A stretch of DNA of 64,000 bases. Source: Spirodela intermedia. Taxonomy: Eukaryota > Streptophyta > Magnoliopsida > Alismatales > Araceae. The translations under genes and the position numbers were made by a program. Each line of letters starts with the position of its first letter. The first letter of the stretch is position 1. A model generated the notes under the pieces. It did no database searches and was not told the DNA's origin. It was given only the letters and a program-made list of their open reading frames with translations. The stretch spans positions 3,568,035 to 3,632,034 of the forward strand of contig LR746272.1 of the NCBI GenBank assembly GCA_902729315.2, read 5' to 3'. Shown piece by piece: positions 1 through 11,945 of this stretch.

Positions 1-315
1 GATTATGATCTATAATTGCTGTCAAGACATTGTTATATGAGATATGTCTTATTCATCAGATGGGAAGTATTTAAGATGAACTAAGCTCAATATAAAGGTA
101 TAGTATGTTCACTCAGTTTAGATAGAACTTACATTTAAATGGATTTACCCTAAGCTTCCATGATAAAATAGCTGTTCGTCATCAAATCAGATGAGTATTA
201 CAAAACCCAATTGGGTATTTAGGATTTTTACTCCACGTATAAAACCTACATAGATTTTTCAAGGTTGAACTGCGTCCTTAGTGTCGTTGTCTTGATCAAG
301 ACGGCCAATACTGAC
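1..315. other. Non-coding flank, nothing recognised
   Basis: AT-rich sequence lying downstream of the first EXORDIUM-like gene, which reads leftwards. It probably includes that gene's 3' UTR, but I see no clear polyadenylation signal, repeat or open frame that I would defend. Confidence 0.5.
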
Positions 316-1233
316 TTACACGAGCGGCGAGCATCGCGACCTGTGGGGGTCCCACATAGCCGGCAGCAGGTACCGCCGGCCGGCCACACCGTTGGCGTTG
401 TAGCTGCTGCCGCTGGCGCTGTCCACCATTAGCTTTCCAGGGTAGCCCGGGTACGCCCCCGTGCCGAAAATCCCCGGGCACGCCGACACCGCCTCCAACG
501 GCGCCTCCTTGGGCCCCTGGAAGAAACCGCTCTTGAAAGGGTTCGTCACCGTCGCCGCCACCATCGACGCCAGGTTGATCACCATGCCGTCCGCCCCGAC
601 GTCGCCGTTAGGCGCCACCAGAGGTAGAGTCTGGGGGCCGTAGATGGGCTGGTGGAAGGGCCAGGCGCACTGTCCCGGGCACTGGCTGGCCGAGTTGCCG
701 ACCCAGATGAAGGGGGACTCCCGGCGCCACTCGCCGTGGGTGCCACACCGGCTCATGCAAAAGCCCTCCACAGTCACGTCCGCAGAGGTGAGAACCACGT
801 TGATGGCGGCGGCACCACCCCCAGCCTTTCCTGCTAGCGTAACCAGGTCAGCGGAATTGAGGGACTTTCCGAGAGAGCATCCTCCGTCGAGCACCTGGCG
901 GCCCAGGAAGAGCACCGTCTTCCTCCCATGTCCATAGGCATCAGTGGTGCTCCACCAAGAGGACACCGAGGGTGGCAGCGGAAGCGAGCGCTGTGTGGGC
1001 GAGAGGGAACGGAGGAAGTCGACGACGATGGCGCGCTGAGAAGGTGAGAAGTGGCCGTACCAGAGGAGGTTAAGGGTAACATTTCCCTTGAGGAGAGGGC
1101 CGGCGTGGTATCGGAGAACCAGGGGTGGCTCCTTGACCAGGGCAGCGAGCTTTCGGGGCACAGCGGAGGCAGGACAGAGCAATAAGGAGATAAAGACCAG
1201 GAAGAAGATAGAAGACTCGGAAGGGCTAGGCAT
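316..1233 (-). CDS. EXORDIUM-like protein (phosphate-induced protein 1 family), copy 1
   Basis: Intronless frame of 305 aa. This is the length expected for the plant EXORDIUM/PHI-1 family, whose members are secreted to the apoplast and promote cell expansion downstream of brassinosteroid and carbon status. Residues 1-24 form a hydrophobic signal peptide ending at an ASA-V site. Family landmarks are visible in order: a [22 protein letters not shown] block near residues 50-72, [10 protein letters not shown] near 92, a [15 protein letters not shown] cysteine block near 155, and [20 protein letters not shown] near 180. The C-terminal part carries ANGDVG-type and [15 protein letters not shown] motifs. 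The biochemical activity of the family is not established. A paralogue lies about 3.2 kb upstream on the same strand; the two share most of these blocks, so this is a tandem duplication. No frame break is seen. The ATG is the first in frame and sits about 87 bp after a TATA box. Confidence 0.93.
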   Translation of the reverse strand: MPSPSESSIFFLVFISLLLCPASAVPRKLAALVKEPPLVLRYHAGPLLKGNVTLNLLWYGHFSPSQRAIVVDFLRSLSPTQRSLPLPPSVSSWWSTTDAYGHGRKTVLFLGRQVLDGGCSLGKSLNSADLVTLAGKAGGGAAAINVVLTSADVTVEGFCMSRCGTHGEWRRESPFIWVGNSASQCPGQCAWPFHQPIYGPQTLPLVAPNGDVGADGMVINLASMVAATVTNPFKSGFFQGPKEAPLEAVSACPGIFGTGAYPGYPGKLMVDSASGSSYNANGVAGRRYLLPAMWDPHRSRCSPLV

Positions 1234-1319
1234 TTGGGCAGATGCGTCTCTATTTCGGCAGTCAAGTAGTAGTGAGATTGCCGGCCGCGCACTATGAGGG
1301 GATTAGGAAGCCTCGGTAG

Positions 1320-1327
1320 TTATATAA
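1320..1327 (-). promoter_or_regulatory. TATA box of EXORDIUM-like copy 1
   Basis: On the minus strand this reads ATTATATAA, about 87 bp before the ATG at 1233. Both the spacing and the match are typical of a plant TATA box; transcription start is inferred about 30 bp downstream. Confidence 0.55.
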
Positions 1328-1333
1328 TGCCGC

Positions 1334-4300
1334 CACCGGACAGTAATGTCGATGTACGAAGGGGGATTTCTACAAAAATGCGAGTCACAGCTGGTCGATA
1401 AGACCAGGAAGAGGTGGCGCCGCCCGTTCGATTCCAGAAGGAGCCCGGTATCCATTAAAGTATCCGGTAAAGTTGCCGTTGTTGGAGCGTCCGACAAGGC
1501 CCTAAGACTATGCACGCGGTAGAAGGTTCGAGACCGAGGATAACGTGTCATAGTCGGCTACTCCAGCAGACTTGCACGAGATGTAATTTGAAACACCGTG
1601 GGCGCAAGAAAGCTGGACACGTCAAAGGTCGAGGGGCGCTGACCACAGTTTTTGGACGCATTCGCCGGTGGCGAGCACTTTCGGGACAGCTGGTGCGGAG
1701 CTGGAGTCGGCTCTGGTCCGGACACAATTTAGCGAATCGTCGCTCAAGCAAAGTTCATTATCCGCACAGAATCATCAAATCTGATACGAGGCGAGTACGC
1801 AGTGACGAACCTTGAGGTGAATCACCGTCCTCTGCCGATCGGGATCAGAATTTGATGGACTCCAGGCGCTCAGTATAAATTATATACCGGATCAAAGGGC
1901 AGCTGAAATAACTCGCTAAATAGATCACTCTGAAATTCCTTGAAAGTTGACTTTGTCGAGTTACGCATCTGATGCAAGTGGGCTCCTAAGGACGGAAACC
2001 ATCTCGAAATCTCCCTGTGAATGTTTGAGCTAGCTTTTCTCCGCCTGTAAGATAAGTTATATCTTTGATGAAAACAGTAAAGTAAGATCTTTGTGCCCAC
2101 ATAGAACGGGGTTCCGAGCGGGTGCTCGGGCCGTGTGGGAGGTGGTGGAGAATCGCAAAAAAGTGGAAGATGTCGGCAGATCGGTGGTTGGTGCCGGAGC
2201 CGACCGCCAGCATCCCGCCGGCAGCCGACGGTCTTCTTGCCGGGCGGCGCACCGACGACAGGATGTCGTCGCGGAAGCCTCATCGGATAAAGAAGTAGAG
2301 AAACGCGCAGAGGTCTCCTTGGCCCTATCGGATGGCGCCAGACACCATCCGCCCGGACGCCGACGGTCTACCCGCTGGCCGGCGGTCCAACGACACAACG
2401 AGGTGATGACGGTTCGAGAGGTCAAATGCGAAAGAGCGCGGAAGAGGACCGTTTGCGCCGGTGGTCTGGCGCAGTCCACTCGGAGGCGGCATGATTGCCG
2501 GTGTCACTGAGCGAGGACGCCACGGACCCTTCCTCTCCCTCTTCTAAGACGGAGGGGGGGTGCATGGAGGACAGGGGAGGAGGAAGAATCAAAGCTAGAA
2601 ACCTAAATATCCGACCAATAATGAACCTTTAGGGTTCATCCCTTCGGAGGCTCAAGACGGCCAGAAAGCCCATTTCACGGCCTGTGTTTCAGACTAGTTA
2701 CAATGCTAAATTGCAAGCAAACCAAGTTTATCCTTGTCCGATTTGAATGATATGTGAATTACGGTTTTGTGCCCATTTGGGAAGAGTATTGGGTCTCAAG
2801 CAGTTCCCATTGTTGGAATACCACGTTGGTTTGACCGCCAAAGGATGTAGATTAAGTGACCAAACTAGACATGTTGAAGACAGGTTCCCAACAGTAGGTG
2901 TGCCTTTAGACGCATCTTAATTTCATACTCCCTGACGATATCGGTGAATGTCGACGCTAATCAGGCTTGCGCTATATATTACTATCATAATGTACCTAAT
3001 TATTGATCATAATCGACACGTGTGCTGCAATTTAAGGCGAACACCACGAGATCATGACGACGTCCGTTTGTTCTTGTTAATATATCTGGTTCGACTCTAT
3101 CCCATGTCCTCTCACCTGTTGATAGTAGTAGTTGATCCGATATCTCTACCTTGCACAGAAGCAATCATTAACATGGCATCTGTTCCAAATTTCAAAATAT
3201 AAGGAATACACACAATACACACTGTCGTTCACAAATTGGAAACTTAAGAAAAATTAAAAACACATGAGCCACCTTTTGCTTTCCCCTGTCAACCCATTTT
3301 CCCTTACCGCTTTGGTTTTCTCTGTGAACTAAGCTCTGCCCTGCCTTCCACACAAGGTTAACCTCGCACCTTCCAACAGTGGACCACTAACTCAATGGCT
3401 GTACCATGAAAGAGGTGAGATTATTGTGTAAGAAATGCCCGCTGATCTTAGCCTGAAGTTCATTTAATTAGATTCCTCACTAGGTCGTTTCTAGAGTGAG
3501 TTCGTGCTCTGGTTATCGGATTTGCCGCCGCAGAAGGCAGGAAGTGGATCAATGGAAAGGACACGGCCTGGTCGCCATCAAGAAAACACTTTCTTCAGAC
3601 TGAAGCAAGCAAGTGGAATTTTTATTCGAATTATGCAGTGTATTTTCCATGTCCACCGTGAATTTTACACAACATGGTTTCGGTTTAGTCTTTGAATTAT
3701 TTGAGAGATATCAGGGGCAATCCCAGTTGACTCTTAAGCCAATCATAACGGCTAGGTATCTATCATCAAGTTCCTATTGATTTGTCATGGAAATGACTCC
3801 TTTCTAACAATGAGATACGGGGAAATTGATTATCCATTTTCGTCCGAGGGAGTTTAACTAAGCGGCGTAAATTCCCTACAAGCATTTTAATGGAGACGCT
3901 CCCCTTGAACAGACTCGTCGCACTGTGACAGATTGCGTGAATCTCAATGAAAACCGTCTCAAGTGAGCATTTCAGCTATAAATTATGTTGTTTCTCGTTT
4001 TTCTCCTTGTTCCCTCTAACCAACCTTCTGTGGCTCGTAAATGTTGGCAGTTGTATGTCGGCTCTTAGCTACGGTCTTCCTCGAAGAATTAAGAACGAAC
4101 CATGAAGTTCGAGAGTGCATTGATATCAACAGTCGCAGAGGTCGTTACGAAATGGCCGAATGGCCTGATGTGGACGGTACCCAGGGGAGTATGGCAGGCA
4201 TATCGCCGAAACTGTGATAGAAATCCCAACAATGTGGAGGCAAATTATGGGACATAGGGGATGATTAGGCACAGCGGGCTTGATTCCATGCGTCGCAAAA

Positions 4301-4435
4301 GAATTTCACATTAGCAGTGACTGATACAATGAACAAATAAAAAAATAACAACTATCGTCATTTTCCACCTACATCTCTGTTCTTTAGCATCTATCTATGT
4401 TCTGTTGCAGTATATGAAATATCTGATCTCTCCTT
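1334..4435. other. Spacer between the two EXORDIUM-like genes, with a GC-rich island
   Basis: About 3.1 kb without a gene I can support. Positions about 2090-2600 are GC-rich and open in several frames on both strands, which is what base composition alone would produce. The predicted peptides there are rich in R, P and A and match no family I know. The rest is AT-rich with no recognisable transposon protein. Confidence 0.5.
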
Positions 4436-5386
4436 CTACACTACGGTAGAGCAGGCGGAGGTGGCGGGGTCGACAAGAGCAGGCAGCAGATACTTTCGGC
4501 CGTTCAGTCCGTTCGCGTTGTAGCTTGCTCCGGTGGTGGGATCAACGAGGAGGTCACCGGCGTAGCCGGGGTACGCGTTCTTGCCGTAGATTCCAGGGCA
4601 TGCCGATGCAGCCTCCAGCGGCGCCTCCGGGGGCCCCTGGAAGAAGCCGTCGCCGAATGGGTTGGTGAATGTAGCGGACAGAAGGGAGCCGAGGTTGATG
4701 ACCATGCCATCAACACCGACGTCGCCGTTGGGCGCCACCAAGGGGGGGGTCTGGGGACCGTAGATTGGCTGGTGAAAGGGCCAGGCGCACTGTCCGGGGC
4801 ACTGACTGGCTGAGTTGCCGACCCAGATGTAGGTGAACCTCCCGTTCTTGGACCGCGGCGAGGCACCGTGGGTGCCACACCGGCTCATACAGAAGCCTTC
4901 CACGGCTACATCGTCCGCTGTCAGCACCACGTTGACGGCGCGTCGCTGACCCCCACGCGCCGCGAGGGCTACGAGCTGGGGGGTGCTGAGGGTTCGGCCT
5001 AAAGAGTAGGAGTCGTCCAGGGTTTGGTTGCCGAGGGAGATGATGGGCAGCGCAGACTTCGACAGGGCGTAGTATCTCTCGGTGGTCTTCCACCAGGTGG
5101 CCACGGAGGGCTGCTGCTGCGCTGCCGTTGCCGCGGAGCGCCTGCTGCTGGAGGAGGCTACGGAGGCGAAGAAATCGGCGACGATGGCGCGCTGGACCGG
5201 GGTGAACTTGCCGTACCAGATCAGGTTGACGGAGATGGGGCCGCTCAGGAGGTGACCTTGGTGATAAGTGAGGGTGAGCGGCTGCTGCTCCACTAAAGCG
5301 GTGAGCTTCCTGGCGCCCAAGGAGCACTGGAGCAGGGAGAACAGCACTAGGCCGAAGACAGCGCTAACTCGGAAAGTTGAGGCCAT
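4436..5386 (-). CDS. EXORDIUM-like protein (phosphate-induced protein 1 family), copy 2
   Basis: Intronless frame of 316 aa. The signal peptide covers residues 1-24 (hydrophobic [15 protein letters not shown], cleavage probably after LGA). The mature protein shows the full EXORDIUM/PHI-1 sequence: [22 protein letters not shown] near 51-72, [14 protein letters not shown] near 95, [16 protein letters not shown] near 117, [13 protein letters not shown] near 160, then the [20 protein letters not shown] block and a conserved tail ending in ACSTVV. These are secreted growth-promoting proteins of unknown biochemistry. Compared with copy 1 it has a short extra S/A/Q-rich stretch ([17 protein letters not shown]) near residues 78-94. 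The start is the only upstream ATG in frame and lies about 100 bp after a strong TATA box. The duplication and intact frames suggest both copies are functional. Confidence 0.95.
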   Translation of the reverse strand: MASTFRVSAVFGLVLFSLLQCSLGARKLTALVEQQPLTLTYHQGHLLSGPISVNLIWYGKFTPVQRAIVADFFASVASSSSRRSAATAAQQQPSVATWWKTTERYYALSKSALPIISLGNQTLDDSYSLGRTLSTPQLVALAARGGQRRAVNVVLTADDVAVEGFCMSRCGTHGASPRSKNGRFTYIWVGNSASQCPGQCAWPFHQPIYGPQTPPLVAPNGDVGVDGMVINLGSLLSATFTNPFGDGFFQGPPEAPLEAASACPGIYGKNAYPGYAGDLLVDPTTGASYNANGLNGRKYLLPALVDPATSACSTVV

Positions 5387-5486
5387 TGATTGCTAATGCA
5401 GTGAAGAATTCGACGATGGTGGGTATCTCTTCCGGCTTGGAGATAAGGATGGCTGGAGTGCGGATGAATGCTGTGTCACTGAGGGA

Positions 5487-5494
5487 TTTATATA
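5487..5494 (-). promoter_or_regulatory. TATA box of EXORDIUM-like copy 2
   Basis: A perfect TATATAAA on the minus strand, about 100 bp upstream of the ATG at 5386. The predicted 5' UTR is therefore about 70 bases. Confidence 0.65.
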
Positions 5495-7160
5495 CCAAGT
5501 AGGGTGCTGCTGAATGAAGCCACCGGGAAGCCGAATAAGAGGAGGGAAGGCATTAATGGCTTACGGCTGTCATTGCGCGTCCCGATGAAAATATTCCCAG
5601 AATACCCTCCATGACAGCCGGCGGAGGGTATTCAAGGGAGGGAGCGGGTGAGGCTCACTTTCCGAAAGGGTGATCGCCAGGTTGGCAGCTACTATGAGGG
5701 ACAGCTGTCCTGCAATGCTTCCCTAACCTGCGCCTCTAGGGGGATGACGGGGAAAAGATGGCTGAGCGCCCATCGATCCTCTGGCTCCCCAATGGCGATT
5801 CCTCCGTACGCCGGTCCCCGTTCACAGTCATCTCGTGATCCCTGCAGCCCTGCGCTGACGTCACTCTGCTGGCGGTGGCCATCGGCGAGACCAACTGGGA
5901 ACAGCTGGAGCGAGCGCGCGGGCACGCGCCAGACGGTCACCGGAAGGTTAAGTCGCAGCAGAGATCCTCGCACGTGACAACTGGCGCCAGCAGGGCCGCA
6001 GAGGGTCGGGATTCCCCGAGGGAAAAACGGTCAACTTGTGGCCTTTCACTGTCCGTCGGCTAACAGATAGCGCCGACGCGTATCTCTCTTGGAGTAAGCT
6101 CGTGGCCAATGGAAGCTCGATGGGGAGGCACACAGGAGGACATCGAAACGGTTCCCAGAGAAAAGATTGGAGAATGGTTCAGGGGCATCCTCCTATCTAT
6201 CTAATGGTAGACAGGGTCGTGCTACTGCTACCTTGTGCAAGAATGGGTTTGGCCAGGCGAAGCAGGCCCGCCCCGAGCGCTGACGAAGTTCTCTTGAAGC
6301 CGATTTCATAACCGATTAGGTTTAGCTCGAGTAACGTTCGCCTTGGTTCCGGAGTCTAATCGATTCGACCTTCAGTTTAATAACACTGAGAGACGCTCTG
6401 CCAGAAGGTTAGTATAGATTGATAAAGTTTTCAGGTTGATAACAGTGAATAAGCTAGGCCGGCGCTTTTCATCCACTCTATCTTGGTTGAATAAGTTAGC
6501 ACGAATTTATCCGTGTTTATTCCTAACCGGCCTCAGGTGTCAGTGCAGCCCGATTAAATGTATACTAATCCGTTGTGGCTGAGATATGGGCGGCGTTTCC
6601 GTTCCAGCGCTAATGGACCTCACCGTTTTTTCATTCAGAGCCGGGTTGTTGGTCTCTCCCGATTCGCTCGACTGGCACGCCCAGAATACCGATAGCGTCT
6701 TCAGCTTCATCAGCACTAAGTTTCTCCCCAGTTGTCGGCTGCCCAGACCGACGGGTTCTAACGATTCTCAGATGATTCCCTGTGTCGGAGATGTCCGCAG
6801 TGCGCGGACATTGTTTAGGACTAACTGGCCGTCCAGAGGCCTCTCCGTCACAGGTACTCGGCAATAAACTAATCTTCTCTCGGGGGGTTTCCGGCAGCAT
6901 CTGACCTTCCTCTCGACGACAGGGATAGCAGTGTGTTCCCGGAACGGGGAGAGAGATGTCGGGGGGGGAAGCTTCGCGGAAAGAGATGACGCTGCGGGCG
7001 GTTAGAATAGCGGCAGCGAGCTCCAGCTCATCTGGTGCCTCGTTCCGCAGAAGAGGGCAGCAAGGCACGACCGCGTCGACTGGGGACGAGGCGATTCCAG
7101 GGCATCCTGAAGAGGCGCGGCATAATCTGTCAGCCAGAAGACAATATAGTCAGGAATAAT
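5495..7160. other. Unrecognised moderately GC-rich region
   Basis: Short frames of 60-145 codons occur on both strands, but none shows a family motif, codon pattern or splice structure I can defend. The first few hundred bases are the upstream region of EXORDIUM-like copy 2. The rest may be promoter DNA or an old gene or transposon remnant. Confidence 0.4.
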
Positions 7161-7825
7161 TATTTAATTTTCAATCCAATATGTAGCCTATGCATGCTCA
7201 AGATCACGAACCACACTTTTACTTCGAAGAAGTGACTATTGTAATAAAAATGACCATGCTGGATAGGGCTTTAACATCCTGGTGCCTTCAATATTGGTTC
7301 GCTACTTCATATTGTAAGGAGTTAGATATTAAATTCTCATATATCATACTCCAATCAGTAAAATTTCTTTTCTGAATGTTGTGGATGTTTGGCCTTCTCC
7401 ACAAGATGGCACCTTAAAACACTTTTACCTCATTGAGGGGAGCGTTCGAATTGAGCTAACTAATGGTGCAACTTTTCTGTCCCAGCGATCATGATGACTT
7501 GACGGATCTAATTATTGGAACTAACTACTGGTCAGCACCTCAGGCATTACACATTATGATGGACAGAGCCCACAATAGAACGGCAAGGGCAACAATCAGT
7601 CGATAAAAAATGACACCAAACGTTCTCATGAGTAATTTTGATTCTAGAAGTTGAATACAATTGCCAATTTTCTTTCAATACATGAGATGCTTAAGATGAA
7701 ATAAGGAGGTCATTGGTGATGAAGGGATCTAAGACACAATCAAAACTTGTCCTGAAAAATGACAATTTCAAAAGTGATGTAGTCCAATACACAAAAGTTA
7801 CAGCCCTATCTTTGAATTTAGGACC

Positions 7826-7882
7826 AATTACTCCAAATTTGGGTCATAAAGTGAAGATTGCTGAAAAAGGGCCCAAATAAGT
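7826..7882. repeat. Left member of a distant inverted repeat pair
   Basis: Beginning CCAATTACTCC and running to AAAAAGGGCCCAA, this segment aligns over about 55 bases, with scattered mismatches, to the reverse complement of about 13389-13446. The pair could be the ends of a degraded transposon or two oppositely oriented copies of one repeat. Confidence 0.5.
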
Positions 7883-8211
7883 CACAAGTGACATGGAGGT
7901 CTAAAAAGTAATTTTTTGTTCTTTGTTAATGTCTTAGATTTTGATACTAAAAGTAAAAAATTATTTACTGAAGATTTACTAAATATTTTTCAAAGTTTAT
8001 GAGAAATTGTGTTGCAAGATTAATATTTTTAAGAGTTATCCAATATGTATAATGGTGAACTTGTGTGATTCTATGACTAACAAATGAATTTAATGAGTTA
8101 TTTCTTGAGATATTTATATGTTGAAATTAATACAACATCTTAGAGTTCTATGTAAGTACACAATCAAGTGTCAACACATATAAAAAAATATTAAAAAAAA
8201 TCTAAAATATT

Positions 8212-8566
8212 AAAGTTATCGATAAGATTTGAACTTGAAACCTAAACAATGACAAGTCTGAAGTCATATTGAAGAAATACTTGAAAGTATTAAAGTATTA
8301 AAATATTGAAGTCACTAACAAGATTCAAATGCAAAACTTGAACAACGATATGTCATAAGCTTCAGTAAAGAAATACTTGAAAAACATGAAATATGAAAGG
8401 CACTAGTAAGTATTAAACTTAGAACTTGAATGGTGACAAGTTAGAAACCTCAATGAAGAAATACATAGAAAAAAAATATTAAAGTCTAAAGTAAGATTAT
8501 AACTTGGAATCTATATAAGGGTACATCAAAAGTGTCTTTGAGAAGATATATTAAAAATCACAAAAG
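8212..8566. repeat. Diverged tandem repeat, about four units of 84-98 bp
   Basis: Units begin near 8212, 8310, 8399 and 8483. Each contains a variant of 'aagtcactaacaagatt', then an 'aacttgaa...aatgacaagt' core, then 'gaagaaatacttga'. The copies are strongly diverged, so the array is old. No coding frame runs through it. Confidence 0.6.
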
Positions 8567-10389
8567 AGAAGAGGTCATTACCATGTATTCTAGATGATGA
8601 CACATTGAATACTACATGGAGATAACAACAGACTAAATGAGTTTACTTAAACTCGACCTCAATAGCAATGATCAATGCCTATCACTCAAAGAATAGAAAA
8701 GATATGAAATAAGACTAATACATATTAAAAACATAGAGAACTCTATTGATTCATAGCTAATTAGTTTGCATAATATTCCTTCTTTCCTTACTCTTTAGCC
8801 TTATTGCCTACCTTCTAGCCTCATTTATGAGATCTCCTAGAAGAGAAAGAAGCTTCCTTGCTATTCCTCATACCTGAAAATATTTCATTTTGTTTTGATT
8901 TAATCATTTTTCCTTCTTTTTTATTTTTAGCCTTTGACTCTTGTTTTTTGCTTCAATTTTGGTCAAAAATGACATTTTTTATTATATAATTATTCATTCA
9001 CAAAAATAAAGCTTCATGTCAAATTTCAATTCAATTGGACAAGTATTTGTAGAGAAATCATGATTTTTGGATAATCATTTGTTAGTTATAATTTTTCCTA
9101 AATTTTCCTTGATTTTTCTATTTATTTTTTATCAAGTTAATTTGTGAAAGACACAAGATTCAAACCTAGGTCACTCACATGACATGCAGGTCAAGGCTCA
9201 ACTAGCACTTCATTGGACAATGCTCATGAGGTTTATTATCACATCAATTTTTTTGTTGATTTTATGGGTATATAAAGTTTGGTGCCCTTATGGATATGAG
9301 TTCCTTCTCCCATAAACAAAATGGCTAGGACCACCTAGGGAGAATGTTATATAGGTGGTCAAACCGCATATAACACATGTGTGACAAGATCATACTTCTC
9401 ATGAACAAGTTCTCTCTTAGTGATATGGAAGATGAGTGACACATATATATGTGGGTTCTTATTCAAATCCCAACAACAGCCATAATTACGACATCCGTTC
9501 TTCCTCCCTTTTGTACGATCAAAGCCTTTGGTGATTGGCTAACTCATTCATTTGTCCCCTAACTACACTTAAGGCCTTTTGGTAAGTGGTCATCTCATCT
9601 TTTCTCTCCTCAAAAGACGGTGACAATGTGATTAACCCCTCTTCCTAGTAGATATTTCTAACAAATGGTATAGTACTTTCAAATGATAAATCTATAATTT
9701 CTATTATAGTGTGACACAACCAAACAAAATCAAGCCAGCACAATAGTGTCTCAAATTGTCTAAGAGGTACACCAACATTAGACAATATTTATTTTCAGCT
9801 TTCATTCTCTCTTTCTCTCTCAAGATCTATCCCTCTCTTAAGTTCTTTTTCTCTCCCTTTAAAAATCTCTTTTTCTTTAAAGATAATCTTCTCTTTTCTT
9901 ACTTCTCTCGTCCACCTTCTCCTTTATCTTCTCTTTCACTTATTTCATATAAATTTATTTATGTCCTTAATATCTATAATATTTGATATCTTATTTCTTT
10001 CCATTAAATAGTGATAAAAATTATAGTCATTCTTCAACTAAATCAAATTCTCACGATAGATAAATCAAACTCCTTATATTCGACTTGAAACTTAAACCTA
10101 TACTAAAATATCATTAGGTCTTAGTTCTAAATATTATTAGATGTTGGGTATTTAAATACAATAATAAATGTACATCATATTTCTATAATACTTTGAAAGA
10201 TCTAGAGGTTATAGAGTATAGAACAAAAGAACCTTAGTAGTCAAAGAGACAATACATGTCAAATTCTTATAATAATCTAGAGTTTAGGAAATTGTACTCT
10301 AGATTATTCTAGGAATGAATGTAATAATGAATGTGTTGACAGTGATAGTACAAATAATGAGCCAAAATAGGGAGAAGAAGAGCTACCTC

Positions 10390-11945
10390 ACTTAAAATCA
10401 AATTTTGATCTTGAAGACTTATCTAAGACTTTGAGGTATGCTAAGGGTCACCCCATTGAAAATGTTGTTTATTAAATAAATGATAAAGTTAGAACCATAT
10501 CAAAATTGAAGGAACATATTTTTACAACATTTACATCTCAAATTGAACCACATAATTTTGATGATGTTATTATGGACTCTAATTGGATGATTGAGATGTA
10601 AGAAGAATTAGATCAATTCAAAAAAAATCAAGTGTAGAATTTAGTTTCATGACCTAGACATCAAAATGTCAAAGGAACATAATGGGCTTTCAAGAATAAA
10701 TTGAATGAACAAGGATTAGAAGTTTGAAATAAACTTAGACTGGTTGCTTAGGGATATGATCTGGAGGAAGGAATATATTATGATAAAACCCATTCCCCTA
10801 TAGTAAGATTAGATGTAATTATAATTTTTTTATTCATTGTATGTGCAAATGATTTAAAGTTATATTGCATAAATATTAAAAGTGTTTTTCTGAATGGAAT
10901 AATCAAGGATGAAGTTTATGTGGAATTAACCTCCCAACTTGGAGAATTCAAAATGTTTAGACCATATCTTCAAATTAAATAAACCACTATATAGATTTAA
11001 ATAAACTGCACAAGCTTGGTATGAGAAATTAAGTTCATTCTTACTTGAAAATGATTTTCAAAGAGGAGGTGAAGATGTTACTTTGTTCTATAAAAAGAAA
11101 AGAGAGTCATATATTAATCTTTCAAATATAGGTCAATAACATCATATTTGGTGCAAGCAATGAAACATTATGAGATGAATTCTTAGTTACATTTCTTGAG
11201 ATGAATTTGATGCAAGTAATAAAACATTAATGAAATAGGAATTCAAGATAATGATCAGATTATTTTCAATAGTGATGGAGAAGGAAAAGAAGTTGATCAA
11301 AAGATGTATAAGAAAATGATCAGATTATTATTGTACTAAATAGTTGTCATAACCAACATCTTGTTTAGTGTTTATATGTGTGTTAGATTCCAATCAAATC
11401 TAAAAGAATCACACATGAGTAAAGTGAATTGTTTTTTAAATATTTGATTCGAACAAAATGTTAGAAGTGTGGTATACCAAAATTTAAATCTATTAGGATG
11501 CTGTGATTTAGATTTTACAAGATGTATGATCAATCATAAAAACACAAGCTCTAATTTCTTGAAACTCTAAGAAACAAAATTTTATTACTTTGTCTATTAC
11601 AAAAACTGAGTATGCATATGTAAGAAGTTTGTGTGCATAGATTCTTCAAAGATCAATTAGATGATTATGGATTGAAATTAGAGCATGTGTCTCTATGTAT
11701 TACAACAATACTAGTGCTATTAATCTAGCAAAGGATTTCATTATCAACTCTAGGACGAAGTATATCAAAATCAAACATCATTTTATTAGAATTTATATTC
11801 AAAGAGTAGATATTGAACTGCAATTTATTGAAACATCAGAATAGTTGGCAGATATATTCACAAAGTCCCTTTTTGAAGAGAGATTTAATTCGATCATTCA
11901 TGAACTTAATATGTCTAGAATGATTGATATTTTATCTTGAGTTCT
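10390..11945 (+). mobile_element. Degenerate Ty1-copia polyprotein fragment (RT and RNase H)
   Basis: Translating across frames and stops gives recognisable copia landmarks. A reverse-transcriptase start (a WxxAMxEELDxF-like stretch) lies near 10587-10625. A KTHSPIVRLDVI stretch near 10785-10830 is followed by INIKSVFLNGIIKDEVYVEL near 10865-10925. An RNase H-like end with NNTSAINLAKD lies near 11705, and a terminal LADIFTKSLFEERF motif near 11845-11890. Many stop codons and indels show it is dead. No LTRs or primer-binding site were found, so it is a truncated relic. Confidence 0.75.

Larger units (their letters stand above)
7161..10389. other. AT-rich, gene-free repeat-like region
   Basis: No gene. 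It contains the diverged tandem repeat at about 8212-8566, one member of an inverted pair at about 7826-7882, and a pyrimidine-rich tract at about 9800-9945 made mostly of TCTCT and TTCTT blocks. The text around 9140-9230 looks like the flank of an old LTR element, but no ends can be placed. Confidence 0.45.

Noticed and set aside
834-1292. 152-codon minus-strand frame overlapping EXORDIUM-like copy 1
   Set aside because: It is an alternative frame of a GC-rich coding region; the 305-codon frame has the family homology.
2057-2510. Overlapping frames of about 140 codons on both strands
   Set aside because: Open on opposite strands at once, arginine- and proline-rich, with no motif; composition explains them.
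4710-5327. 205-codon minus-strand frame inside EXORDIUM-like copy 2
   Set aside because: A shadow frame produced by high GC at third positions; no recognisable domain.
9756-9986. 76-codon F/S/L-rich plus-strand frame
   Set aside because: Arises from the pyrimidine-rich tract; no domain.
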